Assembly: GCA_003158495.1 (NCBI GenBank) | Contig: PMJT01000035.1 | Span: forward strand, 6,374 to 15,248 | Length of the DNA: 8,875 nt | Source: Chloroflexota bacterium | Lineage (GTDB): Bacteria; Chloroflexota; Limnocylindria; Limnocylindrales; CSP1-4 | Reading direction: 5' to 3' | Shown here: in pieces, positions 1 to 6,430 of the stretch | How positions within the stretch are numbered: position 1 is the first letter of the stretch | Layout: each line of letters begins with the position of its first letter | Notes under the pieces: model-generated | Seen by the model: the letters and a program-made list of their open reading frames with translations, nothing else | Told to the model about the DNA's origin: nothing | Databases searched by the model: none | Translations under genes and position numbers: made by a program

Positions 1-1167
1 GCCTACTACGAGGAAGACCCGCGCGTTCGGCGCGAGGCCGAGACCCTCATTGCCGCCGGCTGGGAAGTCGACGTGTTCGGCCTGCGCCGCCCGGGCGAGA
101 GTTCGAGTGCGGTCGTGGCCGGGGTCAACCTTCACCGCCTGCCGGTCGGCCGCCACCAGGGCGCGAGCCTGCCGGTATACCTCGCCGAATATGGGGCGTT
201 CCTGCTCCGCTCCTTGTGGGCCGCTACTCGGGCCCATCGGCACCGGCGCTACGGGCTTGCCGAGGTTCATTCGCTGCCGGATTACCTCGTCTTAGCCGCG
301 CTGCCGATGAAGCTGGCCGGAGTGCCGGTCCTGCTCGATCTCCACGAGGCGATGCCCGAGTTCTTTCGGAGCCGCTTCCCAAAGGCCGCCAATCCGCTCA
401 GCTACCGGCTGCTGCGGCTCCAGGAGAAGCTCTCGATCCGGCTCGCCAACGAGGTCATGACCGTCAACGAACCGCTGGCCGAACGCCTGGTCGGCCTCGG
501 CGTCAGGCCCGATCGGCTGACCGTCGTGCTCAACAGCCCCGACCTGCGGCTCTTCGACCCCACGGCGCATCCGCGCCGCGACTTCATGACCGACGGCACG
601 CTTCGGATCGTCTATACCGGCGCGCTCACGCCGACTTACGAACTGGACGTGCTGCTGCGGGCGGTAGCCTCGATCGTGCGCGCGCGCCCGAGCCTGAAGT
701 TGAATGCCAGTCTGTATGGCCGCGGCGACGCACAGTCGGCGCTCGAGGCTCTGGCGGCGGAACTCGGCATCGCCGAGCGGATCGCCTTCCCGGGCCGCAT
801 CCCCATCGAGGCCGTTCCGGCCGCCGTCGCGAACGGCGACATCGGCATCGCGCCCACCCGCCTCGATCCATTCACGGGCATGAGCCTCTCGACGAAAGTG
901 CTCGAATACGCGGCGATGGAGAAGCCCGTGATCGCGTCCCGGCTGCCCACTGTGGAGCGCTACTTCGCGCCGGACACTCTTTCAGTGTACGAGCCGGGAG
1001 ACCCGGAATCGCTCGCGGCCGCGATCCTGGCCGTCGTCGACGACCCGGCGGAGCGCCTTGCCCGCGTCGATCGGACTCGCCGTCGGGTCGACGAATTGAG
1101 CTGGACGCGCCAGGCCGAAGTCTTCACGGCGGTCGTGGAACGGCTCACGCGAGGGCGCCGGCGCTGA
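1..1167 (+). CDS. Family 4 glycosyltransferase (GT-B fold), 5'-partial
   Basis: The open frame enters from the left edge, so the gene is partial. Translation starts AYYEEDPRVRREAETLIAAG, typical of residues about 8-15 of GT4 enzymes, so probably only 5-15 residues are missing. Visible are 388 residues. The N-terminal acceptor half includes DLHE at 113-116. The nucleotide-sugar-binding half starts near RIVYTGAL (about residue 203). It carries the donor-site segment TKVLEYAAMEKPVIA with K299 and E302, then YEPGD at 330-334. The first Glu of the classic E-x7-E motif is replaced (Met294), as in many GT4 variants with an S-x-K-x-x-E motif. There is no signal peptide or membrane segment in the visible part. 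It most likely transfers a sugar from a nucleotide sugar onto a lipid-linked or surface glycan at the cytoplasmic face of the membrane; donor and acceptor cannot be read. Neighbours upstream are outside the window. Confidence 0.9.
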   Translation, partial: AYYEEDPRVRREAETLIAAGWEVDVFGLRRPGESSSAVVAGVNLHRLPVGRHQGASLPVYLAEYGAFLLRSLWAATRAHRHRRYGLAEVHSLPDYLVLAALPMKLAGVPVLLDLHEAMPEFFRSRFPKAANPLSYRLLRLQEKLSIRLANEVMTVNEPLAERLVGLGVRPDRLTVVLNSPDLRLFDPTAHPRRDFMTDGTLRIVYTGALTPTYELDVLLRAVASIVRARPSLKLNASLYGRGDAQSALEALAAELGIAERIAFPGRIPIEAVPAAVANGDIGIAPTRLDPFTGMSLSTKVLEYAAMEKPVIASRLPTVERYFAPDTLSVYEPGDPESLAAAILAVVDDPAERLARVDRTRRRVDELSWTRQAEVFTAVVERLTRGRRR

Positions 1168-1239
1168 CGGCGAGCCCCCGAAACCACCATTTCGATGATT
1201 CACGTCCGGTCCTCCGCCGTTTCAGGAAGCGGAATGCGG

Positions 1240-1245
1240 TAGCAT
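1240..1245 (+). promoter_or_regulatory. Possible -10 element upstream of the parvulin-mazG-rph-rdgB operon
   Basis: TAGCAT at 1240-1245 fits the TANNNT pattern of a sigma-70-type -10 box. It lies in the 136-base gap between the glycosyltransferase stop and the start at 1304. No convincing -35 box is visible 16-18 bases upstream. If used, transcription would begin near 1251-1253 and give a leader of about 50 bases. That leader contains a 5-bp GC stem (CCCGG 1259-1263 with CCGGG 1274-1278). This is a position-based guess. Confidence 0.25.
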
Positions 1246-1303
1246 ACGGCTCCGTTACCCCGGTATGCCTGTGCCGGGCCCCGCCTCGTACCAGGAAGCC
1301 CAG

Positions 1304-3103
1304 ATGACCTTCCGCACCAGAACGGCCCCGAAGTCCACGCGCCGCCGCACGCGCCGAAGCGACAGCCGCCGCGCCGTTTACCTCACGCTGTCCTTCACGT
1401 TGGCCATCCTTTCGGCGCTGGCCCTATTGGGCGGTCTGCTGATCGCGAGCTACTACGCCGACCACGGGGCGCCCATCGCGGGAGTCAACGGCGAAGCCAT
1501 CAGCAAGGATGCTGTTCGAGCCCGGGCATCCATGAACCTGGCCTTGTACGAGCGGCAGATCGCGGACTACACCACGGTCAGAAACCAGGGCAAGATCACG
1601 ACGGATGAGTACAACACCATTCTGTCGAGCATCCAGACGAAGGAAGCGGCGTCCACTATCTACTCGGACGCCCTGACCCAGTTGGTCAACGAGGCCGAGC
1701 TACGCCAGTACGCCGCCAAGAACAACATCGCCGTCACTGACTCGATGGTCAGCGACCAGGTCAAGACAGACGCCACCATCGCCGAGATGCGCCATGTGAA
1801 GGTCATCGCCGTGGCCGTGAAGGCAACCCCGCCCGCGAGCACGCCGACCCAGGCTGACATCGACTCGGCCCAGGCCAAGATGGACGGCTATCTCAAGGAA
1901 ATCCAGGGCGGCAAGAAGTGGGACGACGTCGCCACGGAAGCCAACTCGGCCGCCGCCAACGCAGGTGGAAGCGTGGGAGACCTGGGCCTCACCACGCAGG
2001 CAAACCTGGGCGTCGAGCCGGACCTGGCCACCGCGATCTTCTCGCTCGCGAAGGTCAACGACATCACGCCGACCATCAAGGGCACGGACGGCGTCTTCCG
2101 CTTCGCGACCGTGACCGAAATTGCGCCGGCCTACACCGACGCGGACTGGGAGTCCGCGATTGCTTCCGCCTCCAACGGCGGCGAGTACCGCTCGCTGGCC
2201 CGCGGCGAGGCCACTCAGAAGGCCGTCCAGGAGGCGGTCGAGGCCAAGTACATCAGCGGCGCCACCGTCCAGCGCCACGTCCTGGAGATCGCAGTCCCGT
2301 CCGGCTACGGCCAGCCCGGCAACGGCGACGAGGTCAAGATTCGGATTCTGGTCTTCTCCCCCAAGCACGACCAGGCCAACGCCTCCACCGTCGCTGCGAC
2401 GGACGCGTCATGGGCAGATGCAAAGAGCCGCGCGGACGCCGCCGTGGCCACCCTCAAGGCCGACCCATCCAAGTTCGCGACGATGGCTTCTGACACGACC
2501 GTGAACGATGACAAGTACTGGCAGTCCGACGCCGGCGAGATCCCATGGATCCCTTCGGACCTCTTCAACGCCACGACGGCATCCCAGCAGACGGGCCTTG
2601 GTTTGACCAACGTTCAGGCCGCGGTCTTCAAGGACGGCCTCACTCCCGGCACGATCCTCGATCCGATCCAGGAGACGTCGCAGGGCTACATAGTCGTTCA
2701 GTTCGAGGGTCGACGACCAGCGCCGGACCTCCGGATCGCAGCAGTCCAGTTCGCCGTGAACAGCGGCGTCGACTTCGCGACCGAAGCCAAGAGTGCCTCG
2801 GAGGCGATCGACGCCCCCACCGGCGGCGACCTCGGTTGGGTCTCGCCGTACCAGCTCAGCGCCGCTGCCCAGCAGGCAATCTTCAGCACGAAGGTCGGGC
2901 AGGTCACCAACATGGTCTCCAACAACGGCTACTTCATCTACAAGGTGCTCGCCGAGGAGACCAGGACTGCCGACGCGGCGCAGCAGGCCAAGCTCAAGAA
3001 CGTCGTCTTCCAGCGCTGGCTGACCGAGTTCCAGTCCAACGCCCTCGTCTGGAAGGACACCGCGGCGGTTACCGCCCTCAATCCTTCCGCGAGCGCGACC
3101 TAA
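1304..3103 (+). CDS. Membrane-anchored SurA/parvulin-like protein with about three PpiC-type modules
   Basis: The protein has 599 residues from the ATG at 1304, which is preceded by AGGAAG at 1293-1298. An in-frame ATG at 1265 has no ribosome-binding site and is less likely. Residues 1-23 are rich in Arg, Lys and Thr. Residues 24-52 form one membrane helix, predicting an N-in topology with the bulk outside the membrane. Residues 58-155 resemble a SurA N-terminal chaperone domain (VNGEAISKDAV at 61-71). Parvulin-like units follow at about 163-273 (RHVKVIAV, GDLG), 323-467 (RHVLEIAV, then an insert, then KIRILVF) and 476-551 (GGDLGW at 507-512, GYFIYKV). His163/164 and His325 keep the first motif histidine. 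The C-terminal histidine of the usual GYHI motif is absent in all three units (GVFRF, GYIVV, GYFIY). It may act mainly as an extracytoplasmic chaperone or holdase; isomerase activity is uncertain. It is the first gene of the operon. Confidence 0.85.
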   Translation: MTFRTRTAPKSTRRRTRRSDSRRAVYLTLSFTLAILSALALLGGLLIASYYADHGAPIAGVNGEAISKDAVRARASMNLALYERQIADYTTVRNQGKITTDEYNTILSSIQTKEAASTIYSDALTQLVNEAELRQYAAKNNIAVTDSMVSDQVKTDATIAEMRHVKVIAVAVKATPPASTPTQADIDSAQAKMDGYLKEIQGGKKWDDVATEANSAAANAGGSVGDLGLTTQANLGVEPDLATAIFSLAKVNDITPTIKGTDGVFRFATVTEIAPAYTDADWESAIASASNGGEYRSLARGEATQKAVQEAVEAKYISGATVQRHVLEIAVPSGYGQPGNGDEVKIRILVFSPKHDQANASTVAATDASWADAKSRADAAVATLKADPSKFATMASDTTVNDDKYWQSDAGEIPWIPSDLFNATTASQQTGLGLTNVQAAVFKDGLTPGTILDPIQETSQGYIVVQFEGRRPAPDLRIAAVQFAVNSGVDFATEAKSASEAIDAPTGGDLGWVSPYQLSAAAQQAIFSTKVGQVTNMVSNNGYFIYKVLAEETRTADAAQQAKLKNVVFQRWLTEFQSNALVWKDTAAVTALNPSASAT

Positions 3104-3116
3104 CCGCACGGGACCG

Positions 3117-4346
3117 GTGCTCGACGCATTCGTCGCCGAGGCAAGGATCCGCTGGGGGCTCGACCCCGCGGCTGGGCTACAGGTAGCCGCGCCCGAGAGA
3201 CTGGCAAGCACGCCGGTGGAGCCGTCGCGCCCGCTGTTGCTCGTGCCGGCGACCTTGCTGAGGATCGGCGAGAAGGCCGAAACTGCGCCGCCGCTACTAC
3301 CTGGACGGCATGCTCCAGCCTCTGGCGGTGCGGCGGCCGTGCTGCGCCGGCTCTACCCGGCCGAGCACGTGGTCGGTCGGATCGGCGTGGTCGCCACGAC
3401 GACGATCGGCGAGATCGACGACCCCGCCCTTGCCGGGCCCCTCTTCGTGCCGCCGCTCGCTCCAGAGGACGCCTTTGCGAGTCCGTGGGCACTGCCATGG
3501 ATCTCGTACCGCCTCCGCCAGCCGGACGGCTGCCCGTGGGACCGCGAGCAGACGCACGCCTCGCTCAAGAAACACCTGCTCGAAGAGACATACGAGGTCT
3601 ACGACGCACTCGACGGCGGGGCGACGTTGGACCTCGCCGGCGAACTCGGCGACCTGTACCTGCAGATCGTGCTGCATGCCCAGCTTGCGGCCGAGGCCGG
3701 CGTCTTCGACATGACGGACGTCTACGAGGCAATCAGCCGCAAGATCGTGCGACGCCACCCGCACGTGTTCGGGGAGGCCCACGCGGAGACGGCTTCGGAC
3801 GTAAACCGGCAGTGGGAGCAGATCAAGCGCGTGGAGCGCGAAGACAAGGCCGCCGCAGGAGCCGCCTCGGCTCCCGCAGGCACGGCCGAACCAGAGGTTC
3901 GCAGCGCCCTCGATGGCATCTCGCGGTCCATGCCGGCCCTCGCCGCAACTCAGGAGATGCAGGAACGGGCCGCGCATCTCGGTTACGACTGGCCGGAGAT
4001 CGTCGGAGTAATCGACAAGGTCCACGAGGAGCTGGCCGAGCTCGAGGCCGCCATCACCCCGGAGGAGAAGCGCGAGGAAGTCGGCGACCTGCTGCTGGTC
4101 GTGACCAACCTGGCCCGACACCACGGCGTCGAGGCGGAAGGGGCGCTCCGGGCAGCCGCCGACAAGTTTCGCGGCCGCTTCCGACGCGTCGAGCGGATGG
4201 CACGCGAACGCGGTGTTCAGCTGCGCGATCTCTCGTTCGCCGAACTCGACGACTTGTGGGATGCTGCAAAGGCCGAGGCGCGGGCCGAGGCCGCCAACCG
4301 CCAGGCTGCGGCACGCCAACCTTCGTCCGAGGAGACAGCGCCATGA
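3117..4346 (+). CDS. mazG: Nucleoside triphosphate pyrophosphohydrolase MazG with extra N-terminal region
   Basis: The protein has 409 residues with a GTG start 13 bases after the upstream stop; the ribosome-binding site is weak (GGGA at 3110-3113). It hydrolyses NTPs and dNTPs to the monophosphate plus PPi, cleansing nucleotide pools in the cytoplasm. It has two MazG domains. The first, about 124-220, has EETYE at 156-160 and the ELGD motif at 176-179. The second, about 274-385, has EELAE at 304-308 and EVGD at 321-324. Both keep the EExxE and ExxD metal ligands. An Ala-rich linker at about 244-260 separates them. Escherichia coli MazG has about 263 residues, so about 115 are extra here. LYPAEHVVGRIG (79-90) and PLFVPPL (108-114) look like the C-terminal part of the tetrapyrrole-methylase-like domain of YabN-type MazG proteins, without the SAM-binding half. 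The stop overlaps the rph start as ATGA, indicating translational coupling. Confidence 0.95.
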   Translation: MLDAFVAEARIRWGLDPAAGLQVAAPERLASTPVEPSRPLLLVPATLLRIGEKAETAPPLLPGRHAPASGGAAAVLRRLYPAEHVVGRIGVVATTTIGEIDDPALAGPLFVPPLAPEDAFASPWALPWISYRLRQPDGCPWDREQTHASLKKHLLEETYEVYDALDGGATLDLAGELGDLYLQIVLHAQLAAEAGVFDMTDVYEAISRKIVRRHPHVFGEAHAETASDVNRQWEQIKRVEREDKAAAGAASAPAGTAEPEVRSALDGISRSMPALAATQEMQERAAHLGYDWPEIVGVIDKVHEELAELEAAITPEEKREEVGDLLLVVTNLARHHGVEAEGALRAAADKFRGRFRRVERMARERGVQLRDLSFAELDDLWDAAKAEARAEAANRQAAARQPSSEETAP

Positions 4347-5077
4347 GCATCGGAGCCCAGCCCATCCAGCGAGCCGACGGCCGCCTCCCCGGCGACCTGC
4401 GGCCCGTGACTCTCACGCTCGGCGTCCAGAAATGGGCCGAAGGTTCGTGCCTGATCAAGGTCGGCGGCACGGAAGTGCTGTGCGCGGCCACGATCGAGGA
4501 CAAGGTTCCGCCGCACCTACGAGGCAAGGGCAGCGGTTGGGTTACCGCCGAGTACAGCATGCTGCCGCGGGCCACGAGCGAACGGAGCATCCGCGAAGCA
4601 GCCAAGGGCAAGCTCGGCGGCCGGACCTACGAGATCCAGCGCCTTGTCGGACGATCCCTGCGCGGCATCGTGGATATGGCCAAGCTCGGCGAGCGGACGA
4701 TCACGATCGACTGCGACGTTCTCAACGCCGACGGCGGTACTCGCACCGCCTCGATCACCGGCGGCTGGGTCGCGCTCGCGACGGCGATGCGGACCTACGG
4801 CATGGAGCGCTGCCTGATCGGGCGCGTCGCGGCCGTGAGCGTCGGCATCGTGAACGGTGTGACGTACCTGGACCTGGATTATTCCGAGGACTCCAAGGCG
4901 GAGGTGGACTTCAACGTCGTGTCCACGGACGCCGGGCGCTACGTGGAACTGCAGGGCACGGCCGAGGGCAAGCCCTTCGAGCGCTCCGACGTCGACCGGA
5001 TGCTGGATATCGCGGCCATCGGGCTGGAGAAGCTCTTCGCGGCCCAGGCCGAGGCGTTCGCCTCGGTCAAGCGCTAG
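4343..5077 (+). CDS. rph: Ribonuclease PH
   Basis: The protein has 244 residues, close to the usual 240-250. RNase PH is a phosphate-dependent 3'-5' exoribonuclease that trims tRNA precursor 3' ends and other RNAs, normally as a hexameric ring in the cytoplasm. The ATG at 4343 is chosen because GAGGAG at 4329-4334 lies 8 bases upstream and because the encoded protein starts with the conserved region RADGRLPGDLRPV (10-22). Family hallmarks are GWVTAEYSMLPRAT (65-78), GRTYEIQRLVGRSLR (93-107) and GGTRTASITG (131-140), which includes the phosphate-binding Arg134. The acidic active-site segment is LDLDYSEDSKAEVD (176-189). Nothing is missing. It overlaps the mazG stop by four bases and is followed 30 bases later by rdgB. 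An rph-rdgB pairing is common in bacteria. The reading frame stays open far upstream inside mazG, but that is GC-driven shadow sequence. Confidence 0.98.
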   Translation: MSIGAQPIQRADGRLPGDLRPVTLTLGVQKWAEGSCLIKVGGTEVLCAATIEDKVPPHLRGKGSGWVTAEYSMLPRATSERSIREAAKGKLGGRTYEIQRLVGRSLRGIVDMAKLGERTITIDCDVLNADGGTRTASITGGWVALATAMRTYGMERCLIGRVAAVSVGIVNGVTYLDLDYSEDSKAEVDFNVVSTDAGRYVELQGTAEGKPFERSDVDRMLDIAAIGLEKLFAAQAEAFASVKR

Positions 5078-5107
5078 CCCCGCGGCGTGGAAACTAAGGG
5101 ACGGAGC

Positions 5108-5764
5108 ATGGCCGCGCCGCGCACGGCGCCGCAGCCCGATCGGACGCAGCTGCTCGTCGCGACGCGCTCAGCCCACAAGCTGCGCGAACTGCGCGAGCTA
5201 CTGGGATTGCGGGCAGAGCTCGTCGACCTCGACGACGTCGGCATCCCCGACGAAGCGGTCGAGGACGGCGAGACGTTCGAGGCCAACGCCGCCATCAAGG
5301 CCCGCTTCTTCGCGGCCCTCTCCGGTATGCCCACGCTGGCCGACGACTCCGGCATCGAAGTGGATGCTCTGGGTGGCGCGCCCGGCGTGCGGACGCGGCG
5401 CTATGCCGGCGAGAACGCGACCGACCCGGAGAACAACGAGAAGCTTCTCGGGGCGCTGAGCGGGCTGCCGCCCGAGCGGCGTCGCGCGCGCTACCGCTGC
5501 GTGCTGGCCCTGGCTCTGCCGGAGGTGCGGGGCGTGCGTGGCGGGCAGCCGGTCCGGATGTCCCACGGCACGATGGAAGGGCGCATCGCCGCCGCCCCGC
5601 GCGGCAACGGCGGCTTCGGCTATGACCCGATCTTCGAACCGGCCGCGGAACTGCCCGGCGGACGCACCCTGGGTGAGTGGTCCGCCGAGGCGAAGAATCG
5701 CATCTCCCACCGTGGCAAGGCCGCCCGCCGCATGCACCGCATCCTGGTCGACCTCGGGTTCTAG
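5108..5764 (+). CDS. rdgB: XTP/dITP diphosphatase (RdgB/HAM1 family)
   Basis: The protein has 218 residues. It hydrolyses dITP, ITP and XTP to monophosphates plus PPi, keeping deaminated purines out of DNA and RNA; the family works as a cytoplasmic homodimer using Mg2+. The ATG at 5108 is preferred because AAGGGA at 5096-5101 is well spaced; an in-frame GTG at 5087 has no such site and would add seven residues. Motifs in order are ATRSAHKLREL (18-28; Ser21 replaces the more common Asn), ETFEANAAIKA (56-66), LADDSGIEVDALGGAPGV (77-94) with the catalytic Asp region, GNGGFGYDPIF (167-177) and SAEAKNRISHRGKA (192-205). Length and all core motifs are normal. It is the last gene of the operon and converges on a minus-strand gene, with a strong stem-loop between them. 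Confidence 0.97.
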   Translation: MAAPRTAPQPDRTQLLVATRSAHKLRELRELLGLRAELVDLDDVGIPDEAVEDGETFEANAAIKARFFAALSGMPTLADDSGIEVDALGGAPGVRTRRYAGENATDPENNEKLLGALSGLPPERRRARYRCVLALALPEVRGVRGGQPVRMSHGTMEGRIAAAPRGNGGFGYDPIFEPAAELPGGRTLGEWSAEAKNRISHRGKAARRMHRILVDLGF

Positions 5765-5775
5765 TGTCCCAGCCG

Positions 5776-5838
5776 CGCAGCCCGCTGAGCGCGTCCGGAC
5801 AGGTGCGTTACATCAGCCCCGGATGCGCGGCGGGCGCG
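5776..5838. other. Long GC-rich intergenic stem-loop between convergent genes
   Basis: Three stacked helices can be paired by eye. CGC 5776-5778 pairs with GCG 5836-5838. GCCCGC 5780-5785 pairs with GCGGGC 5830-5835. GCGCGTCCGG 5789-5798 pairs with CCGGATGCGC 5819-5828, with one G-T pair. Bulges are A5779, the 3x1 internal loop TGA (5786-5788) against G5829, and a 20-base apical segment. That segment can itself form a short GGTG/CATC hairpin (5802-5805 with 5811-5814). There are 19 pairs in total. The element lies 11 bases after the rdgB stop and 30 bases beyond the stop of the minus-strand gene. Neither strand has a following T run, so it is not a classical intrinsic terminator. It could be a two-way terminator lacking a U tract, a 3'-end protecting hairpin, or a structured RNA. 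Confidence 0.6.
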
Positions 5839-5868
5839 ATCGCAGCAAGAAATGGGGCAAGAGCCCTC

Positions 5869-6144
5869 CTACGAGCTGGAACGGCCGGCGCGCCGGCTGC
5901 CGAGAATCACCCCCACCAGGGTCATTGCCTCGAGCGCAACCATGGTCCAACTCGGAGACCAATGTCCTGCATACAGGAATGCAGCAGCAGTCAGGCCTGA
6001 CAGTGCGACGCTGAGCGATATCGCGGTTACTGCTTCCGCCAGCGGGTCCGGAATCCGCAGCAGGCGGACCCAGGCCATGCCCGTGCATACCAGGGCATAC
6101 CACAGGACAAGCGGTCCACGCACGATCGGATCCAGGTGGAGCAT
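5869..6144 (-). CDS. Small multi-helix membrane protein, start uncertain
   Basis: From the only in-frame ATG (complement of 6142-6144) the protein has 91 residues and three hydrophobic stretches, at about 10-28, 36-58 and 66-82, with a short basic tail (SRRAGRSSS). The frame stays open upstream to 6318. It encodes a fourth hydrophobic helix (WPGIIIASTLAVEIASML) preceded by an acidic stretch (TTPELDVEDPG), so the true protein probably begins before 6144. There is no ATG, GTG or TTG in that upstream part; a CTG at 6238-6240 would give 123 residues. The pattern VRLLRIPDPLAE and LYAGHWSP recalls small membrane proteins I associate with polysaccharide loci of Chloroflexota and Actinomycetota, but I cannot name the family. 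It converges on rdgB and diverges from the GT2 gene. It could be intact with an unusual start, or N-terminally damaged. Confidence 0.55.
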   Translation of the reverse strand: MLHLDPIVRGPLVLWYALVCTGMAWVRLLRIPDPLAEAVTAISLSVALSGLTAAAFLYAGHWSPSWTMVALEAMTLVGVILGSRRAGRSSS

Positions 6145-6295
6145 CGAGGCGATCTCAACGGCCAGGGTGGAGGCGATGATTATCCCCGGCCAGTTCTCGG
6201 CCCTGATGCGATCCCAGCGACCGGGATCCTCAACATCCAGCTCAGGAGTCGTAGGCTCGCTCCCCTCGTAACGGGATACGCATGGCCCTTCCGGC

Positions 6296-6322
6296 CTGAC
6301 ATCAACCGGGCTAGCGTATCAT
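6296..6322 (+). promoter_or_regulatory. Candidate promoter for the GT2-flippase unit, possibly bidirectional
   Basis: CTGACA at 6296-6301 matches five of six bases of the -35 consensus, and TATCAT at 6317-6322 fits the -10 pattern TANNNT. The spacer is 15 bases, shorter than the ideal 17. On the opposite strand the same AT-richer patch gives TACGCT (complement of 6313-6318), also TANNNT, pointing toward the minus-strand membrane gene. The patch is the least GC-rich spot in the divergent gap. No operator is recognised. Confidence 0.3.
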
Positions 6323-6430
6323 TCGCTTCTTGCAAACCGTGCTCCTGTCCGCGGTCCGCCGTCGGAGACGGTGATTGCGCTGGCCACGGAGTGCGGCGAT
6401 CCCGCAGGGAGAACGCTTGAGGCACTCGCG
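6323..6430 (+). other. Leader region of the GT2 gene with two short hairpins
   Basis: This gap of about 100 bases holds two perfect or nearly perfect short stems. The first, at 6357-6373, is CGCCGTC, a GGA loop, then GACGGTG: seven pairs including one G-T. The second, at 6392-6406, is TGCGG, a CGATC loop, then CCGCA: five pairs. TTGAGG at 6417-6422 lies 8 bases before the ATG at 6431 and looks like the ribosome-binding site. There is no T run, so attenuation by an intrinsic terminator is not supported. I see no tRNA or recognised riboswitch. Confidence 0.35.

Noticed and set aside
216..1307. 363-codon + strand frame overlapping the first glycosyltransferase
   Set aside because: It is rich in Arg, Ala and Pro with no domain, and lies out of frame with a protein that has clear GT4 motifs.
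1700..2368. 222-codon minus-strand frame (and another at 2408-3211) opposite the parvulin gene
   Set aside because: Composition is dominated by Gly, Arg, Leu, Val and Asp, as expected of a shadow frame, and there is no domain. The + strand protein is convincing.
3297..4319. 340-codon open frame on the minus strand opposite mazG
   Set aside because: The + strand encodes complete MazG motifs here. In GC-rich DNA the opposite strand commonly stays open, and its translation shows no recognisable domain.
3485..4342. Upstream extension of the rph frame, suggesting a 530-residue fusion
   Set aside because: The extension is Arg/Gly/Pro-rich shadow sequence inside mazG. The ATG at 4343 has a good ribosome-binding site and matches the RNase PH N-terminus.
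5765..5868. tRNA or classical rho-independent terminator after rdgB
   Set aside because: There is no T-loop or anticodon arrangement and no T run after the stem on either strand. Only the stem-loop itself is supported.
5852..6271. 139-codon + strand frame opposite the small membrane protein
   Set aside because: The minus strand translates into well-formed hydrophobic helices, while the + frame is a Ser/Arg/Thr mix without domain features.
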